Below the pieces are notes generated by a model that worked only from the letters and a program-made list of their open reading frames with translations, had not been told where the DNA came from and ran no database searches. The translations under genes and the position numbers were made by a program. Source: a virus. From it: 43,162 nt of DNA. The DNA lies in the IMG/VR virus record IMGVR_UViG_3300027861_000058, positions 1 through 43,162 of that record. One strand, written 5' to 3'. Below, piece after piece: positions 27,934 to 36,407 of this stretch (within the stretch, counting starts at the first letter, position 1; each line of letters begins with the position of its first letter).

Positions 27934-29253
27934 ATGAGTCGAACATTAACAACTCTAGAAAAGAAGCTTCCAAGACCAACAACCGTTGCAGAAGCAATTG
28001 AAATGGATTCCCGCTTGGAATATATTCCTATTCCAAAAGGAGTACAAGAACTGATTCACTCTGAAGATGAAACAGTTGAAACCAGTTTCGAGCATGACGA
28101 GAAAACCTATGTCCTTGATGAAGCAGTCATCAAGCAAGTGTCTCGCTATACAATTCGAGAGAATGAGAACGCTCAGTTAATCGTTTATAACGATCCTGAT
28201 GATGGTACTCATGAAGTCATTCGAGCTGTGTCTGCTCTATTTCGACCAATTCCTTTAGCCGAAGTATGGAAAAAAGCTGTGGAACGATTAGGTGAACCAA
28301 TCAAAGAGATCCAAACAAGTCAAGCTATCATAGCACAATTCGAGCCTGTATTGACAAAATACAGTAAAGAAGGCGAAGTGTTAGACACTGACTATGAAGT
28401 ATTTCCCACGATTGCTTTCTCTTACAACTTTGCAGAGAAAAGCTTTCAGTTAGGATTTACAGTCGGAGTCCCCTTCTGTGCTAATCAAATCTTTACTTTC
28501 TTTGGTGATTCTAAGATTGTTCATAATGTCCACAAGATCAATGCGAAGGACTTCACTATCGAAGCAGCTTTGGATACATTGATGAAAAACCTTACTCGCC
28601 TGGAAGAATTAATAGAAAAAGCTCAGACCACTGCCTTGAGACTTTATGAAGCTCCAGCCCTTTACTGGAAAGGAGTTCGCTCTCAAACCAAACCTCTTGA
28701 ATTAGTCTATGGCCAACACTATGAAATGATTGCTAAAAAAGGAGAGGGTAATTTAACCCTCTGGGATGCAATTATGAATCTCACCTGGGTAAGTACCCAC
28801 GACATTGAGAATGTGAATTCCTCTGTTGAGATGTCCACCGTAGCTGGCAAGACTTTGATTGAATTAGGTGAAGTCTTACCTGATGAATATGTCAAATCTC
28901 TTGGCTGGTATATGGAACACAAACGCAGAACAACTGGTCAAACCTGGAAGGATCAACCTTCAATTTTTCAGCGAATCAATCTAGTACCCCTTATGAGTCA
29001 CACGATTGCAGTTATTGAAGCTGCAATCCAATCTATCTGGGATCAACAGAACCGAGATGAAGAGGAACGACAACAAGCGGAAGACATCAAGACTGCTGAT
29101 TCAACCAAAGAGGTCAAGGAAATTCAAGACTGGTCTAATAACGCCTCAGATGAAGAGAAGAAGAACATGTTCCAAGAAACAGAGGATCCAGCAACTATCG
29201 AACCTTTACGAAGGAACGATAACTCTGCTTATCCTTATGCCGAAGAAGAGTAA
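27934..29253 (+). CDS. DUF932-like early protein, 439 aa
   Basis: Largest early gene. VFPTIAFSYNFAEKSFQLGF, then FTVGVPFCANQIFTF and HNVHKI, followed by long helices (DTLMKNLTRLEELIEKAQ) and TLWDAIMNLTWVSTHDI, resemble the order of the DUF932 phage/plasmid family ('R.vCtNG', 'H...', 'WD..N..T'), whose biochemical role is unclear. The last 75 residues are acidic and disordered (RDEEERQQAED, PYAEEE). A 25-codon overlapping frame begins at ATG 27924 (MNPNESNINN) and could act as an upstream ORF. First gene of the P3 unit. Confidence 0.6.
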   Translation: MSRTLTTLEKKLPRPTTVAEAIEMDSRLEYIPIPKGVQELIHSEDETVETSFEHDEKTYVLDEAVIKQVSRYTIRENENAQLIVYNDPDDGTHEVIRAVSALFRPIPLAEVWKKAVERLGEPIKEIQTSQAIIAQFEPVLTKYSKEGEVLDTDYEVFPTIAFSYNFAEKSFQLGFTVGVPFCANQIFTFFGDSKIVHNVHKINAKDFTIEAALDTLMKNLTRLEELIEKAQTTALRLYEAPALYWKGVRSQTKPLELVYGQHYEMIAKKGEGNLTLWDAIMNLTWVSTHDIENVNSSVEMSTVAGKTLIELGEVLPDEYVKSLGWYMEHKRRTTGQTWKDQPSIFQRINLVPLMSHTIAVIEAAIQSIWDQQNRDEEERQQAEDIKTADSTKEVKEIQDWSNNASDEEKKNMFQETEDPATIEPLRRNDNSAYPYAEEE

Positions 29254-29263
29254 TCTTCTTCTC

Positions 29264-29316
29264 TCTTTTTTTCCAATCGGTACTAGCTGAGGTCAGACGT
29301 TCATACGAATGACCGA
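29264..29316 (+). ncRNA. Structured intergenic element A3
   Basis: Third copy of element A: U-tract, outer stem TCGG/CCGA, conserved GTACTAGCTGAG, inner GGTCA/TGACC, GA opposite AA, apical CGT/ACG with TCAT loop. As with A1 and A2 it is located between the first and second gene of a unit driven by the shared promoter. Confidence 0.65.
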
Positions 29317-29330
29317 AAGGAGAAACAAAA

Positions 29331-29633
29331 ATGAACCCAAACTACGACCTGAAAAAAATCAAGACCCTCCTGAAAATGACTGAAGGCAAGGGAATGAATT
29401 TTGAGGAAAAGTGGACTCATATTGGAGAACAGTTTGGGGTGTCTCGTCATGCTGTAAGAAAATGGTATTATCGAGCCATAGAAAAAACCAAGGCAAAAGA
29501 TGAAAAACATATCACTTCAGACCAATGGCGAAACGCTTACCTGATCTTAACTGGAACATCCAATCGAGACAAAATTTCCACAATCAAACGAAAGATCGTT
29601 CTGTTATGTGAGGATGAGCCTATCGAGGCTTAG
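29331..29633 (+). CDS. Helix-turn-helix regulator
   Basis: 100 aa. HIGEQFGVSRHAVRKWYYRAIE (about residues 29-50) is a clear helix-turn-helix, after a helix KIKTLLKMTEGKGMNFEEKW; a second helical region DQWRNAYLILTGTSNRDKI follows. The start ATGAACCCAAAC carries the leader motif. AAAGGAG is nine bases upstream. A plausible regulator of the shared P1-P3 promoters or of the early/late switch. Its end overlaps the end of the convergent late gene by 14 bp. Confidence 0.7.
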   Translation: MNPNYDLKKIKTLLKMTEGKGMNFEEKWTHIGEQFGVSRHAVRKWYYRAIEKTKAKDEKHITSDQWRNAYLILTGTSNRDKISTIKRKIVLLCEDEPIEA

Positions 29634-30984
29634 ATGATCCACATGCAGGACATCTAATTTTCTTCATATCATTTTTACGGTTGCATTTGGGACATTCCCA
29701 ACAAATTATATGGAACTCTGGTGGGGAGGGTTTTTGCTGTACGGCAGCAGGGACATCAACAATTTCCATTTCTGATGGAAGTCCTTCAGATATGCCATAA
29801 ACTTCTTTAACGTCCTTTTCCATTTGTTCCTTATATTCAGTTTCTTCTGCGAAGCCTACTTCACTTCTGAGAGATGTTGGAACAATACCCACAGCAACAT
29901 CTTTTGCTGATTTTATGGTTGATTTAATTTTCTCCACTATGCCATCATTCTCTTTGTCTTCCAATCCATCGAGTATTGACAAAGCTTCTTGGAGAGGGGC
30001 TTCATCGAGTTCCTCAGCTTTTTGTGTTCCATGAACCTCTGAAATGATGTCATTGAATTTTTCATCTAATTCTTCAGGTGTTTTAGGTACGAACTCAGGT
30101 TCGGGAGGTTTATCAATTCCCATTCGAGCAAGAGGATGACCAGAATCGTAAGGAAATTGTTCAGCTTCTTTCTCAGGGATAGGAGGTTCTTTTTCCCTCA
30201 TGATGCGAATGTCATCTCGAAGACCTGTAATTATATGATCTTTTTCTTGGATTACTTTCTTAAGATCGGATGTCTCTAACAAGAGTTCATCGTGAGTGGT
30301 TCCAATATTTTTATTGATCTGCTCCAACTCTTCAATTTTATCTGCTTCTTCTGGTGTAACAGGATACTGGGTCTGAGGAATTTTCAGAGCTGCTTCTATT
30401 GCATTGATTGATTCCAGGATTGTATCATAATCCATAGTGAGCTTTTCGAGTTCTTGCATAATCTTATGGACATTCTCAGTGCAAATCACTGAATCCACAG
30501 AATTAATTCCTTTAGCTTTGAGAACTTCTCGTAATTCTTCTACTACTTGATGGAGCTGGTCTCGTTCTGCCCGATCTGATTGACTCAAAATGTAGTCACG
30601 CGAAGCATCAATATGGTTGATTTTAGCCATTGCTAAGTCATTAAATCGTATCTGTTTATTTTTCTCTCGTTCCATACGGACATTTGCTTCGGCAGTGAGA
30701 GCTTTGTTCCGTTCTTTCTTTATACTGTATTGTGTATCTTGCCATGTCCTTATAACAATTAATGGAATACATATAAGAAGAACGATAAAAGCTAATACCC
30801 CTAATAATAGGGGAAGCTGTTCTGCTTTTCCTTGTAAAGCTGCTGATGCAATGCCACCTAATAATGGCAGAATTCCAAAAATCACTATCAATGCTAACAC
30901 AGGGTCAGCCTTGACAAGTTTTGTAATTGCATCAATAGCTGATGGGATTTTTCCTTCAGGTTTAGGTTCTATTTCTTCAGTCAT
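29620..30984 (-). CDS. Membrane-anchored coiled-coil zinc-ribbon protein
   Basis: 454 aa, last gene of the late module. Two hydrophobic helices at about residues 25-50 (VLALIVIFGILPLLGGIAS) and 58-82 (LPLLLGVLAFIVLLICIPLI) anchor it; a coiled coil follows (~90-260: KKERNKALTAEANVRMEREK, EELEQINKNIGTTHDELLLE). A Pro/Glu-rich flexible region comes next, then a C-terminal zinc ribbon CWECPKCNRKNDMKK...CPAC. Where lysis genes usually lie, this could act in release or membrane remodelling, or be a membrane-associated virion component. AGAGGT precedes ATG 30984. Confidence 0.7.
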   Translation of the reverse strand: MTEEIEPKPEGKIPSAIDAITKLVKADPVLALIVIFGILPLLGGIASAALQGKAEQLPLLLGVLAFIVLLICIPLIVIRTWQDTQYSIKKERNKALTAEANVRMEREKNKQIRFNDLAMAKINHIDASRDYILSQSDRAERDQLHQVVEELREVLKAKGINSVDSVICTENVHKIMQELEKLTMDYDTILESINAIEAALKIPQTQYPVTPEEADKIEELEQINKNIGTTHDELLLETSDLKKVIQEKDHIITGLRDDIRIMREKEPPIPEKEAEQFPYDSGHPLARMGIDKPPEPEFVPKTPEELDEKFNDIISEVHGTQKAEELDEAPLQEALSILDGLEDKENDGIVEKIKSTIKSAKDVAVGIVPTSLRSEVGFAEETEYKEQMEKDVKEVYGISEGLPSEMEIVDVPAAVQQKPSPPEFHIICWECPKCNRKNDMKKIRCPACGSSKPR

Positions 30985-30995
30985 TTTTTTTACCT

Positions 30996-31364
30996 CTATG
31001 GAGGGGCTGTTGTGGGAGCTGCTGCCACAACGGGAATTATTAGCTCATGGATATATCCATCCGTTCCATCAAGGAACTCAATGTATAACTCTCCTAAAAA
31101 GGTTCCCACTGTATCGAAATCAGTGACCGCTGGAACATAATTACATATTCCATCAAGTCCATCAGTTTCATATTCAATCTGACCATCAACCGTTTTATTA
31201 ACTCGAATTTTATAAACTGTTGTTCCTTGCTCCCACATAGTAAAAGTTAGCTCACTAACTTTGGAAGTATCGATGGGAATAACCACACCGTCTTCATCTT
31301 TAATAATCCACTGGATTCCTTCTTTAGTTTGGTTCTGAACGAACGGAGGTAATGTTGTAACCAT
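30996..31364 (-). CDS. Baseplate/fibre protein, BppU-like fold
   Basis: 122 aa, beta-rich: IQWIIKDEDGVVIPIDTSKV, ELTFTMWEQGTTVYKIRVNK, FLGELYIEFLDGTDGYIHEL. The pattern of paired strands with 'F.G.L.I.F.DG.....' matches the upper-baseplate N-terminal domain used for attaching receptor-binding proteins in siphoviruses. Starts one base after the preceding stop. Family assignment by pattern only. Confidence 0.55.
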   Translation of the reverse strand: MVTTLPPFVQNQTKEGIQWIIKDEDGVVIPIDTSKVSELTFTMWEQGTTVYKIRVNKTVDGQIEYETDGLDGICNYVPAVTDFDTVGTFLGELYIEFLDGTDGYIHELIIPVVAAAPTTAPP

Positions 31365-31365
31365 T

Positions 31366-31524
31366 TTAACTCACTTTTATTGTTGCTTGTAATGTATCGG
31401 TTTTTGTTATATCCCCTCGTAAATCAGGCTCTTTCTGAATGCTGGCCTTGAGGGTATTTATTTTTGTTATAGTTGCTTTAAGTATCAGGGACTTCTTCAT
31501 GTCAGCAAATAAATCGATACTCAT
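31366..31524 (-). CDS. Small fibre protein with decapeptide repeats
   Basis: 52 aa, MSIDLFADMKKS then four ten-residue repeats of the type LKATITKINT, LKASIQKEPD, LRGDITKTDT, LQATIKVS. Alternating hydrophobic positions suggest beta-solenoid or trimeric fibre shaft. ATG overlaps the upstream stop (ATGA). Its neighbour upstream has the same LQAVI repeat twice. Confidence 0.6.
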   Translation of the reverse strand: MSIDLFADMKKSLILKATITKINTLKASIQKEPDLRGDITKTDTLQATIKVS

Positions 31525-31679
31525 AATTTCACTCTCTTAATAACCGCTTGTAAAGTAAAAGATTTTCTTATCACTGCTTGTAAATCTCCCACTGCTTCAT
31601 AGGGAACAATAGTGACCCTTTCACCCCATCCTCTAGTAACAAGACTGGATCCACCCATGCCACCTGTAACTATACTCAT
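31521..31679 (-). CDS. Small fibre protein, 52 aa, related repeat
   Basis: MSIVTGGMGGSSLVTRGWGE then DLQAVIRKSF and TLQAVIKRVKL. Gly-rich start followed by the LQAVI repeat shared with the next gene. ATGA overlaps on both sides. Probably a fibre or tip component; function inferred from location. Confidence 0.58.
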   Translation of the reverse strand: MSIVTGGMGGSSLVTRGWGERVTIVPYEAVGDLQAVIRKSFTLQAVIKRVKL

Positions 31680-32212
31680 TGGGGAATCCTCTGAGCAATG
31701 GCTCCTTCAGGTACAGATATGGTGTTACCATCAATATCTTTTAATGTCCATCTTGCTAATTCTGATATTCCATCAGTATCATATAAAATCCAATCATTTG
31801 TAGATTTATCAATGATTAATTTATTTGTAAAATAGGCTGTTAAATAACTTAAGTTTAATGTAATTAATCCTGCTGTATTGAATGCTCTAATAGAAACTTG
31901 ATTAACATTTGTTACTTCTGCAAAGTTTGTATTAGCTCCTACCATATTCACAGCATACTGACCGTCCTCAAAAGTGATAGTATAGCCATTGATAATAATA
32001 ATTGATCTCGACAAGACTGTACCTGCAACAGTAACTTCCGCATTATGAGTATGTGTTGGAAGAAAAACAATGCCTTCTTCATCATCTTCAAGAGCTCTAA
32101 GGTCAAGTCTAAACTGATCACAGTCTAATTCATAGATGGCTCCTCCTAATGATGTAAGGTAAGACTGAGGGATTGAAATTACCTTGGTTGCCCAATTAAT
32201 ACTAATTGCCAT
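31676..32212 (-). CDS. Tail fibre/receptor-binding region protein
   Basis: 178 aa of a type common in tailed phages: INWATKVISIPQSYL at the start, YELDCDQFRLDLRALEDDEEGIVF, THTHNAEVTVAGTVLSR, then IINGYTITFEDGQYAVNMVG and NQVSIRAFNTAGLI. The conserved 'INGY.v.FEDGqYAV...GAN.N' is recognisable. Such proteins lie near fibre genes and are structural. The last 10 residues overlap the next start. Confidence 0.7.
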   Translation of the reverse strand: MAISINWATKVISIPQSYLTSLGGAIYELDCDQFRLDLRALEDDEEGIVFLPTHTHNAEVTVAGTVLSRSIIIINGYTITFEDGQYAVNMVGANTNFAEVTNVNQVSIRAFNTAGLITLNLSYLTAYFTNKLIIDKSTNDWILYDTDGISELARWTLKDIDGNTISVPEGAIAQRIPQ

Positions 32213-32465
32213 TTAACTTATCTCTTAGCCTTTGTATCTCTTCTAAATACTCATTATTCTGTTTATTTTGATTTTCTATTGCTGATTGATTAATTCTATC
32301 TCGTACTTCCAGTTGTTGAAGAAGCTGTTTATTCTTTAATTGGATATTTGCATGTTCAGTCGATAATTGATTATATTCTGCTGCCAGCTTTGTATGAGCC
32401 TCACCTAGCGATTCATATCTTTTCCATAAACTATCATGGTTTTTTTTAAGTTCTTTAAATTTCAT
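32202..32465 (-). CDS. Small coiled-coil protein, fibre region
   Basis: 87 aa, a single continuous coiled coil: LKKNHDSLWKRYESLGEAHT, YNQLSTEHANIQLKNKQLLQ, EYLEEIQRLRDKLNGN, rich in Asn and Gln. Could be a trimerisation stalk or fibre assembly chaperone. TAATG overlap with the upstream gene. Confidence 0.6.
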   Translation of the reverse strand: MKFKELKKNHDSLWKRYESLGEAHTKLAAEYNQLSTEHANIQLKNKQLLQQLEVRDRINQSAIENQNKQNNEYLEEIQRLRDKLNGN

Positions 32466-34270
32466 TATTGATCTAATCCCATTTGTATTGGTAAATCCAG
32501 ACCGCTAGAACAATCTGATCCGTTGAAATTAACATCAGCATAAAAAGGAGACCCGCTCGCCATTCTTACTTTTCCTCTATATGTTTGTGTTCCGCTAGCA
32601 TTAAAAGATTCGGAAGCTATTCCTCCAGTAATTGTTACTTCACTTAAAAAACATTGGGTTGAAGTAGGAGTACCTGTGGCTGGACTGGCTGGAGTACCAG
32701 ATATAGTGTACGAATATTGGGTTGAGCTAATAAAAGTAATAACTTTACCTGCTCCGTTATATTCTGGTTGAATACAGCCTCTAATATTAACCATTTGACC
32801 TGTAGTTAATCCATGACCAGAATGAGTAACAGTCGCTACTCCTCCAGTTGAAGTGATAGAAACAGAATCTTCAAAGGGAGCTGCTCCACTGTCATCACCA
32901 GCTTCTATAAAACATCTAGCTCCTACAATAGCAGCTCCATCAGGATCTTTAACTGTAAGTTGTAAAGTAACAGCATTTACAACGGTCACCGTACCACCAG
33001 CAGAAGTACAACCTGCTGATACTAAGTTAGTTCCGTTGAGAGCATTAATAGTCAATGTCCCGCTACCACTTGCCCAATATATAGCATAACTTGTGGTATT
33101 ATTCGGATCATCAAATTGCCAATTATCCATATCAAATTCAGTCACGCTAGCAGCTACATACACAGCATAAGTTGTCGCACCTGGATAATCACTAAAGGTT
33201 AAATCTTTACATGCTTCTCCCTCTGTATCCACATTAACCATAAGCGAACCTTCAGAGGTTCCACTCACAGTCGAATTGGATATAGTATTATTCTCGAAGG
33301 TCGATCCGTTAGGATCAATAGCATCACATGCGTTAAAAATATTATAAGTAATTGATTGACCTGTCAAGAATGTAATATCTCCTCCTCCATCGAAAGTAGT
33401 ACTGATCACCGTAAAAGTATTAATGTTTGCTCCCGAAGCATTAATTGTGAACTTCTCTGATCCTGCACATTTAATAACCGAATTACTAATGATAACATAA
33501 GTCGGGTTGGTAGCATTACCTAATGGTATTATCTGGTAGAAGTCGGAAGCAACCAGATCATTATCGGGAAAAATAATAACTTCATTATCAATTACGAAAT
33601 CACATGTTTCTGTACTTGTCCCACCTAAAGTAATTTGTCCGGATTGAATAAATGCTCCATACGCCTTCTGAACTACACCAAAATAATTATCATTAAGTTC
33701 ATCATCAAATATGTCTTGATAGTCAGCATCATCGGTGGATGCACTTGTAACAATCAATCCTTTTCCATATCTCATGGCATCCCAAAAACAATTCACGAAT
33801 TTATTCTGTCCAACAGATGGAGCGTCTGTAAGTGTTTTAAACTGAATACCTATCCTTGTTACATCACTCGGATCAAATGTCCCTACTTCATCATCAGGAG
33901 TTGCTGACGCATCAGTACACAATAACACCCATCCACCATTAGGATGTGTATCCTTCCCTCCAACATAGAAGGTGGCATAATTGCTGGAATCAGTATAGAG
34001 AACAATTCTATAACCACCATTTGCTTTGGTATCCACTACTCCATTACAACTCATCCATACAAAGACATGCTCTCCATCACTAAGGTCGGTAGAAGAAATT
34101 GTATAATATTCGACAGCACTGGTGGTTTGATCTATCCATGCGGCAAGTGAATAACTACCCTCCACCTTTATATCAGATTCGGTAGCAAACTCTTCGATGC
34201 CACCAGCCCATCCAGTTATAGAATCACACATTGATACGTCAGTCATGTCTTCAGTTATGGTGACAGTCAC
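32465..34270 (-). CDS. Beta-helix tail spike/fibre protein
   Basis: 601 aa. N-terminal ~180 residues: a carbohydrate-binding-like jelly roll (EEFATESDIKVEGSYSLAAW, GGYRIVLYTDSSNYATFYVG). Residues ~190-400 consist of short repeated strands with Asn ladders (YVIISNSVIKCAGSEKFTIN, STFENNTISNSTV), typical of a right-handed beta-helix. A C-terminal Ig-like segment (TLQLTVKDPDGAAIVGA, residues ~430-450) and TGQMVNIRGC follow. Probably binds or cleaves host surface glycans; no catalytic motif was found. Confidence 0.65.
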   Translation of the reverse strand: MTVTITEDMTDVSMCDSITGWAGGIEEFATESDIKVEGSYSLAAWIDQTTSAVEYYTISSTDLSDGEHVFVWMSCNGVVDTKANGGYRIVLYTDSSNYATFYVGGKDTHPNGGWVLLCTDASATPDDEVGTFDPSDVTRIGIQFKTLTDAPSVGQNKFVNCFWDAMRYGKGLIVTSASTDDADYQDIFDDELNDNYFGVVQKAYGAFIQSGQITLGGTSTETCDFVIDNEVIIFPDNDLVASDFYQIIPLGNATNPTYVIISNSVIKCAGSEKFTINASGANINTFTVISTTFDGGGDITFLTGQSITYNIFNACDAIDPNGSTFENNTISNSTVSGTSEGSLMVNVDTEGEACKDLTFSDYPGATTYAVYVAASVTEFDMDNWQFDDPNNTTSYAIYWASGSGTLTINALNGTNLVSAGCTSAGGTVTVVNAVTLQLTVKDPDGAAIVGARCFIEAGDDSGAAPFEDSVSITSTGGVATVTHSGHGLTTGQMVNIRGCIQPEYNGAGKVITFISSTQYSYTISGTPASPATGTPTSTQCFLSEVTITGGIASESFNASGTQTYRGKVRMASGSPFYADVNFNGSDCSSGLDLPIQMGLDQ

Positions 34271-34282
34271 TTGTTACTGCCC

Positions 34283-36169
34283 CTATGCGTCACTTGTTCT
34301 AATAGCTGTAAATCCACCACCACCACTTGTAAAAGTAGTAGGCGTTTTAAAAGGTTTAATTGGTGTGGATTTGCCATCTCTGACCTTACCAACTAAAGAT
34401 TTGTCAGAAGCATAAACTCCTGTAAAAGTTGCTGTTGTAGCATCGGCTAACTTATCAATTAATCCAATGAAAATATTATTCCCAGAAGTAGCTTGTAAAG
34501 TATCCCAATCAGTTGAAGGTGTCACAAATGTAGTATTTGTAGAAATTGACCAAGACGTATAAGCGACTTTTCTGTAAATACCTGTTGTATCTAACTCAAC
34601 TCTAAGGAAACCTGTTTGAGGTGTGTAAGCATCAACAGATCCAGTAACAACCACAGCAGTTTGACCTGACCCATTCAAAGTTATTTGTAGAGCATATTGA
34701 TCGTAATCAATTTCATCTGATCCATCATTGGCAGCCACAATAACATAATCTTCAGAAGATACTAAACCACCAACAGTAAAGACTTGATTATTAGGAGGTT
34801 GTCTAAGAGTTCCTGTGAGATCAAATACTTTATCAGCAGCAGCCAAATCGCTTGGATCAACACCTAAACCATGAGATCCAATGATAGATGTACCAGTTGA
34901 AGCCCCAATAAATTCAGGACTTACTGTTCTTGTAGTTACTGATCCATTCACTTGATTGCTATTTTCTGAAGTCTGGCCCCATACAAACAATGGATCGACT
35001 GGAGGCGAACCCTTCAATAATTGAATCCATACCGTATCAGTACCATCATCAGCTAATAAAATTCCTGTTCCACCAGCAGCAGTTCCACCAGTAACAGCTC
35101 CTACATCACAGGTTTCTGTTGAAGTAACACCAGTCATCGTATCTGACGAAGTTGGTGTTGCTGAATTAGGATCAAGCATAACTACCATATTACCAGTAGC
35201 TCCACCAGCTCCATCATCAAAAATCAGTTGTCCTACTGCTCCACTCGGAGAGAAGGTAACTGTTTCGTATAGTGTGAAAGCTCCAGTTCCACTGGTGAAA
35301 GGAAACGATGTTCCCCATGCTAGTACTTCGTCTTCTGTCAAAGCTCCTGTTTCATTATCATAATCCCATTCATGGGTAATTCCTCTGTAATAAATACCAT
35401 TCATACCATGAATTGTTTCTGATGTGGTTCTTCTTTGGATGTCTTTTGTAAATTCATAAAGATCGTTAATAAGAGATCTAGTACCTAAATCCCATTGAGA
35501 ATAATAAGGCTGATCTCCATTACCGTCATTAAGATCAATAAGTTGGTAACCTTCCGTATTTGAACAATCCCAAGCATTGACAGTAGTTTGTGATGTTGCA
35601 TTGTTTAAATCTTCACCTGTAAAAATAGCTGCTGTTGAATTGCCAAGACCCAAGGTAAGAGTAAACTCTGAGTATGTATCACCAAATTCTCTAGCTTGCA
35701 CTCTAAGTTTTTTAGAATTAATATCATTACCATCTTCTCTTGTTTTAATGAGTGTCCTCATAAGAATATTATTAGCAGCATCAATATTAATTCCTGTACC
35801 CCACCAACTTGTTATGAGGGTATTATTTCTAATAAGAACTAATTCAGTACCCGTTTCAACTGCTCCTACAACTACTAATCCAGAGAAAACTTCATCTCCT
35901 CCATCTTGAGTAATAGATCCATCATATAATTGCTCTGAAGCATCCTTATCAATATTGTAAGGACTATTAAGAGTAATAATATTATCGGTTGATCGGTCAG
36001 ATGAATCTAAGCTTGTAATATCTAATAAATCATTACCAGATGCTTGTTCATCATCAGCTAGACTTTGTAAAAATCTATGCAGTTCCAGCACTGTATAATA
36101 AGTAGACCCTCCACCTGTATATCTAATGTCTCCATTTAAAGCGACTGTAAAATCATCTGCTATTGCCAT
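34283..36169 (-). CDS. Large beta-rich receptor-binding/fibre protein
   Basis: 628 aa. Starts MAIADDFTVALNGDIRYTGGGS, the sort of N-terminal domain found on virion tail fibres, then GSGVV-type strands (EVFSGLVVVGAVETGTELVL) and repeated short beta elements with Thr, Gly and Asp turns. The stretch FTVGGLVSSEDYVIVAANDG and GSDEIDYDQYALQITL appears twice in variant forms in related virion proteins. ATG 36169 is clear. Probably a trimeric fibre; fold inferred. Confidence 0.62.
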   Translation of the reverse strand: MAIADDFTVALNGDIRYTGGGSTYYTVLELHRFLQSLADDEQASGNDLLDITSLDSSDRSTDNIITLNSPYNIDKDASEQLYDGSITQDGGDEVFSGLVVVGAVETGTELVLIRNNTLITSWWGTGINIDAANNILMRTLIKTREDGNDINSKKLRVQAREFGDTYSEFTLTLGLGNSTAAIFTGEDLNNATSQTTVNAWDCSNTEGYQLIDLNDGNGDQPYYSQWDLGTRSLINDLYEFTKDIQRRTTSETIHGMNGIYYRGITHEWDYDNETGALTEDEVLAWGTSFPFTSGTGAFTLYETVTFSPSGAVGQLIFDDGAGGATGNMVVMLDPNSATPTSSDTMTGVTSTETCDVGAVTGGTAAGGTGILLADDGTDTVWIQLLKGSPPVDPLFVWGQTSENSNQVNGSVTTRTVSPEFIGASTGTSIIGSHGLGVDPSDLAAADKVFDLTGTLRQPPNNQVFTVGGLVSSEDYVIVAANDGSDEIDYDQYALQITLNGSGQTAVVVTGSVDAYTPQTGFLRVELDTTGIYRKVAYTSWSISTNTTFVTPSTDWDTLQATSGNNIFIGLIDKLADATTATFTGVYASDKSLVGKVRDGKSTPIKPFKTPTTFTSGGGGFTAIRTSDA

Positions 36170-36236
36170 TTTTTTTCACATTCATATTTTGTTTAATTTT
36201 ATATTGGGTTTTTTCTTCTTAATAGTTTTGTCATTC

Positions 36237-36404
36237 TTATTCTAGCTTTTCGATAATTTTGTTGAGTTCAACAATTCCTCCTTCCATAGAAGTTATCTCT
36301 TTTCTTGCTGCTCGTATTTGGATTTTTAGCTGTATTTCAAGAGCTTCCCATTTAACAATGTCAGTCAGTAATAATTTTTTCCTAGCTTTTAATTCTTCAA
36401 TCAT
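36237..36404 (-). CDS. Small coiled-coil protein, 55 aa
   Basis: MIEELKARKKLLLTDIVKWE, IQLKIQIRAARKEITSMEGG, IVELNKIIEKLE: heptad-like pattern over the whole chain. Starts at ATG 36404, four bases after the preceding stop. Not found by length-limited prediction. Likely a trimerisation or chaperone element of the fibre module, like the 32202 gene. Confidence 0.58.
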   Translation of the reverse strand: MIEELKARKKLLLTDIVKWEALEIQLKIQIRAARKEITSMEGGIVELNKIIEKLE

Positions 36405-36407
36405 ATT

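Noticed and set aside
30617-31126. Plus-strand 169-aa ORF
   Set aside because: Antisense to the membrane coiled-coil protein; composition typical of a shadow frame and no ribosome site.
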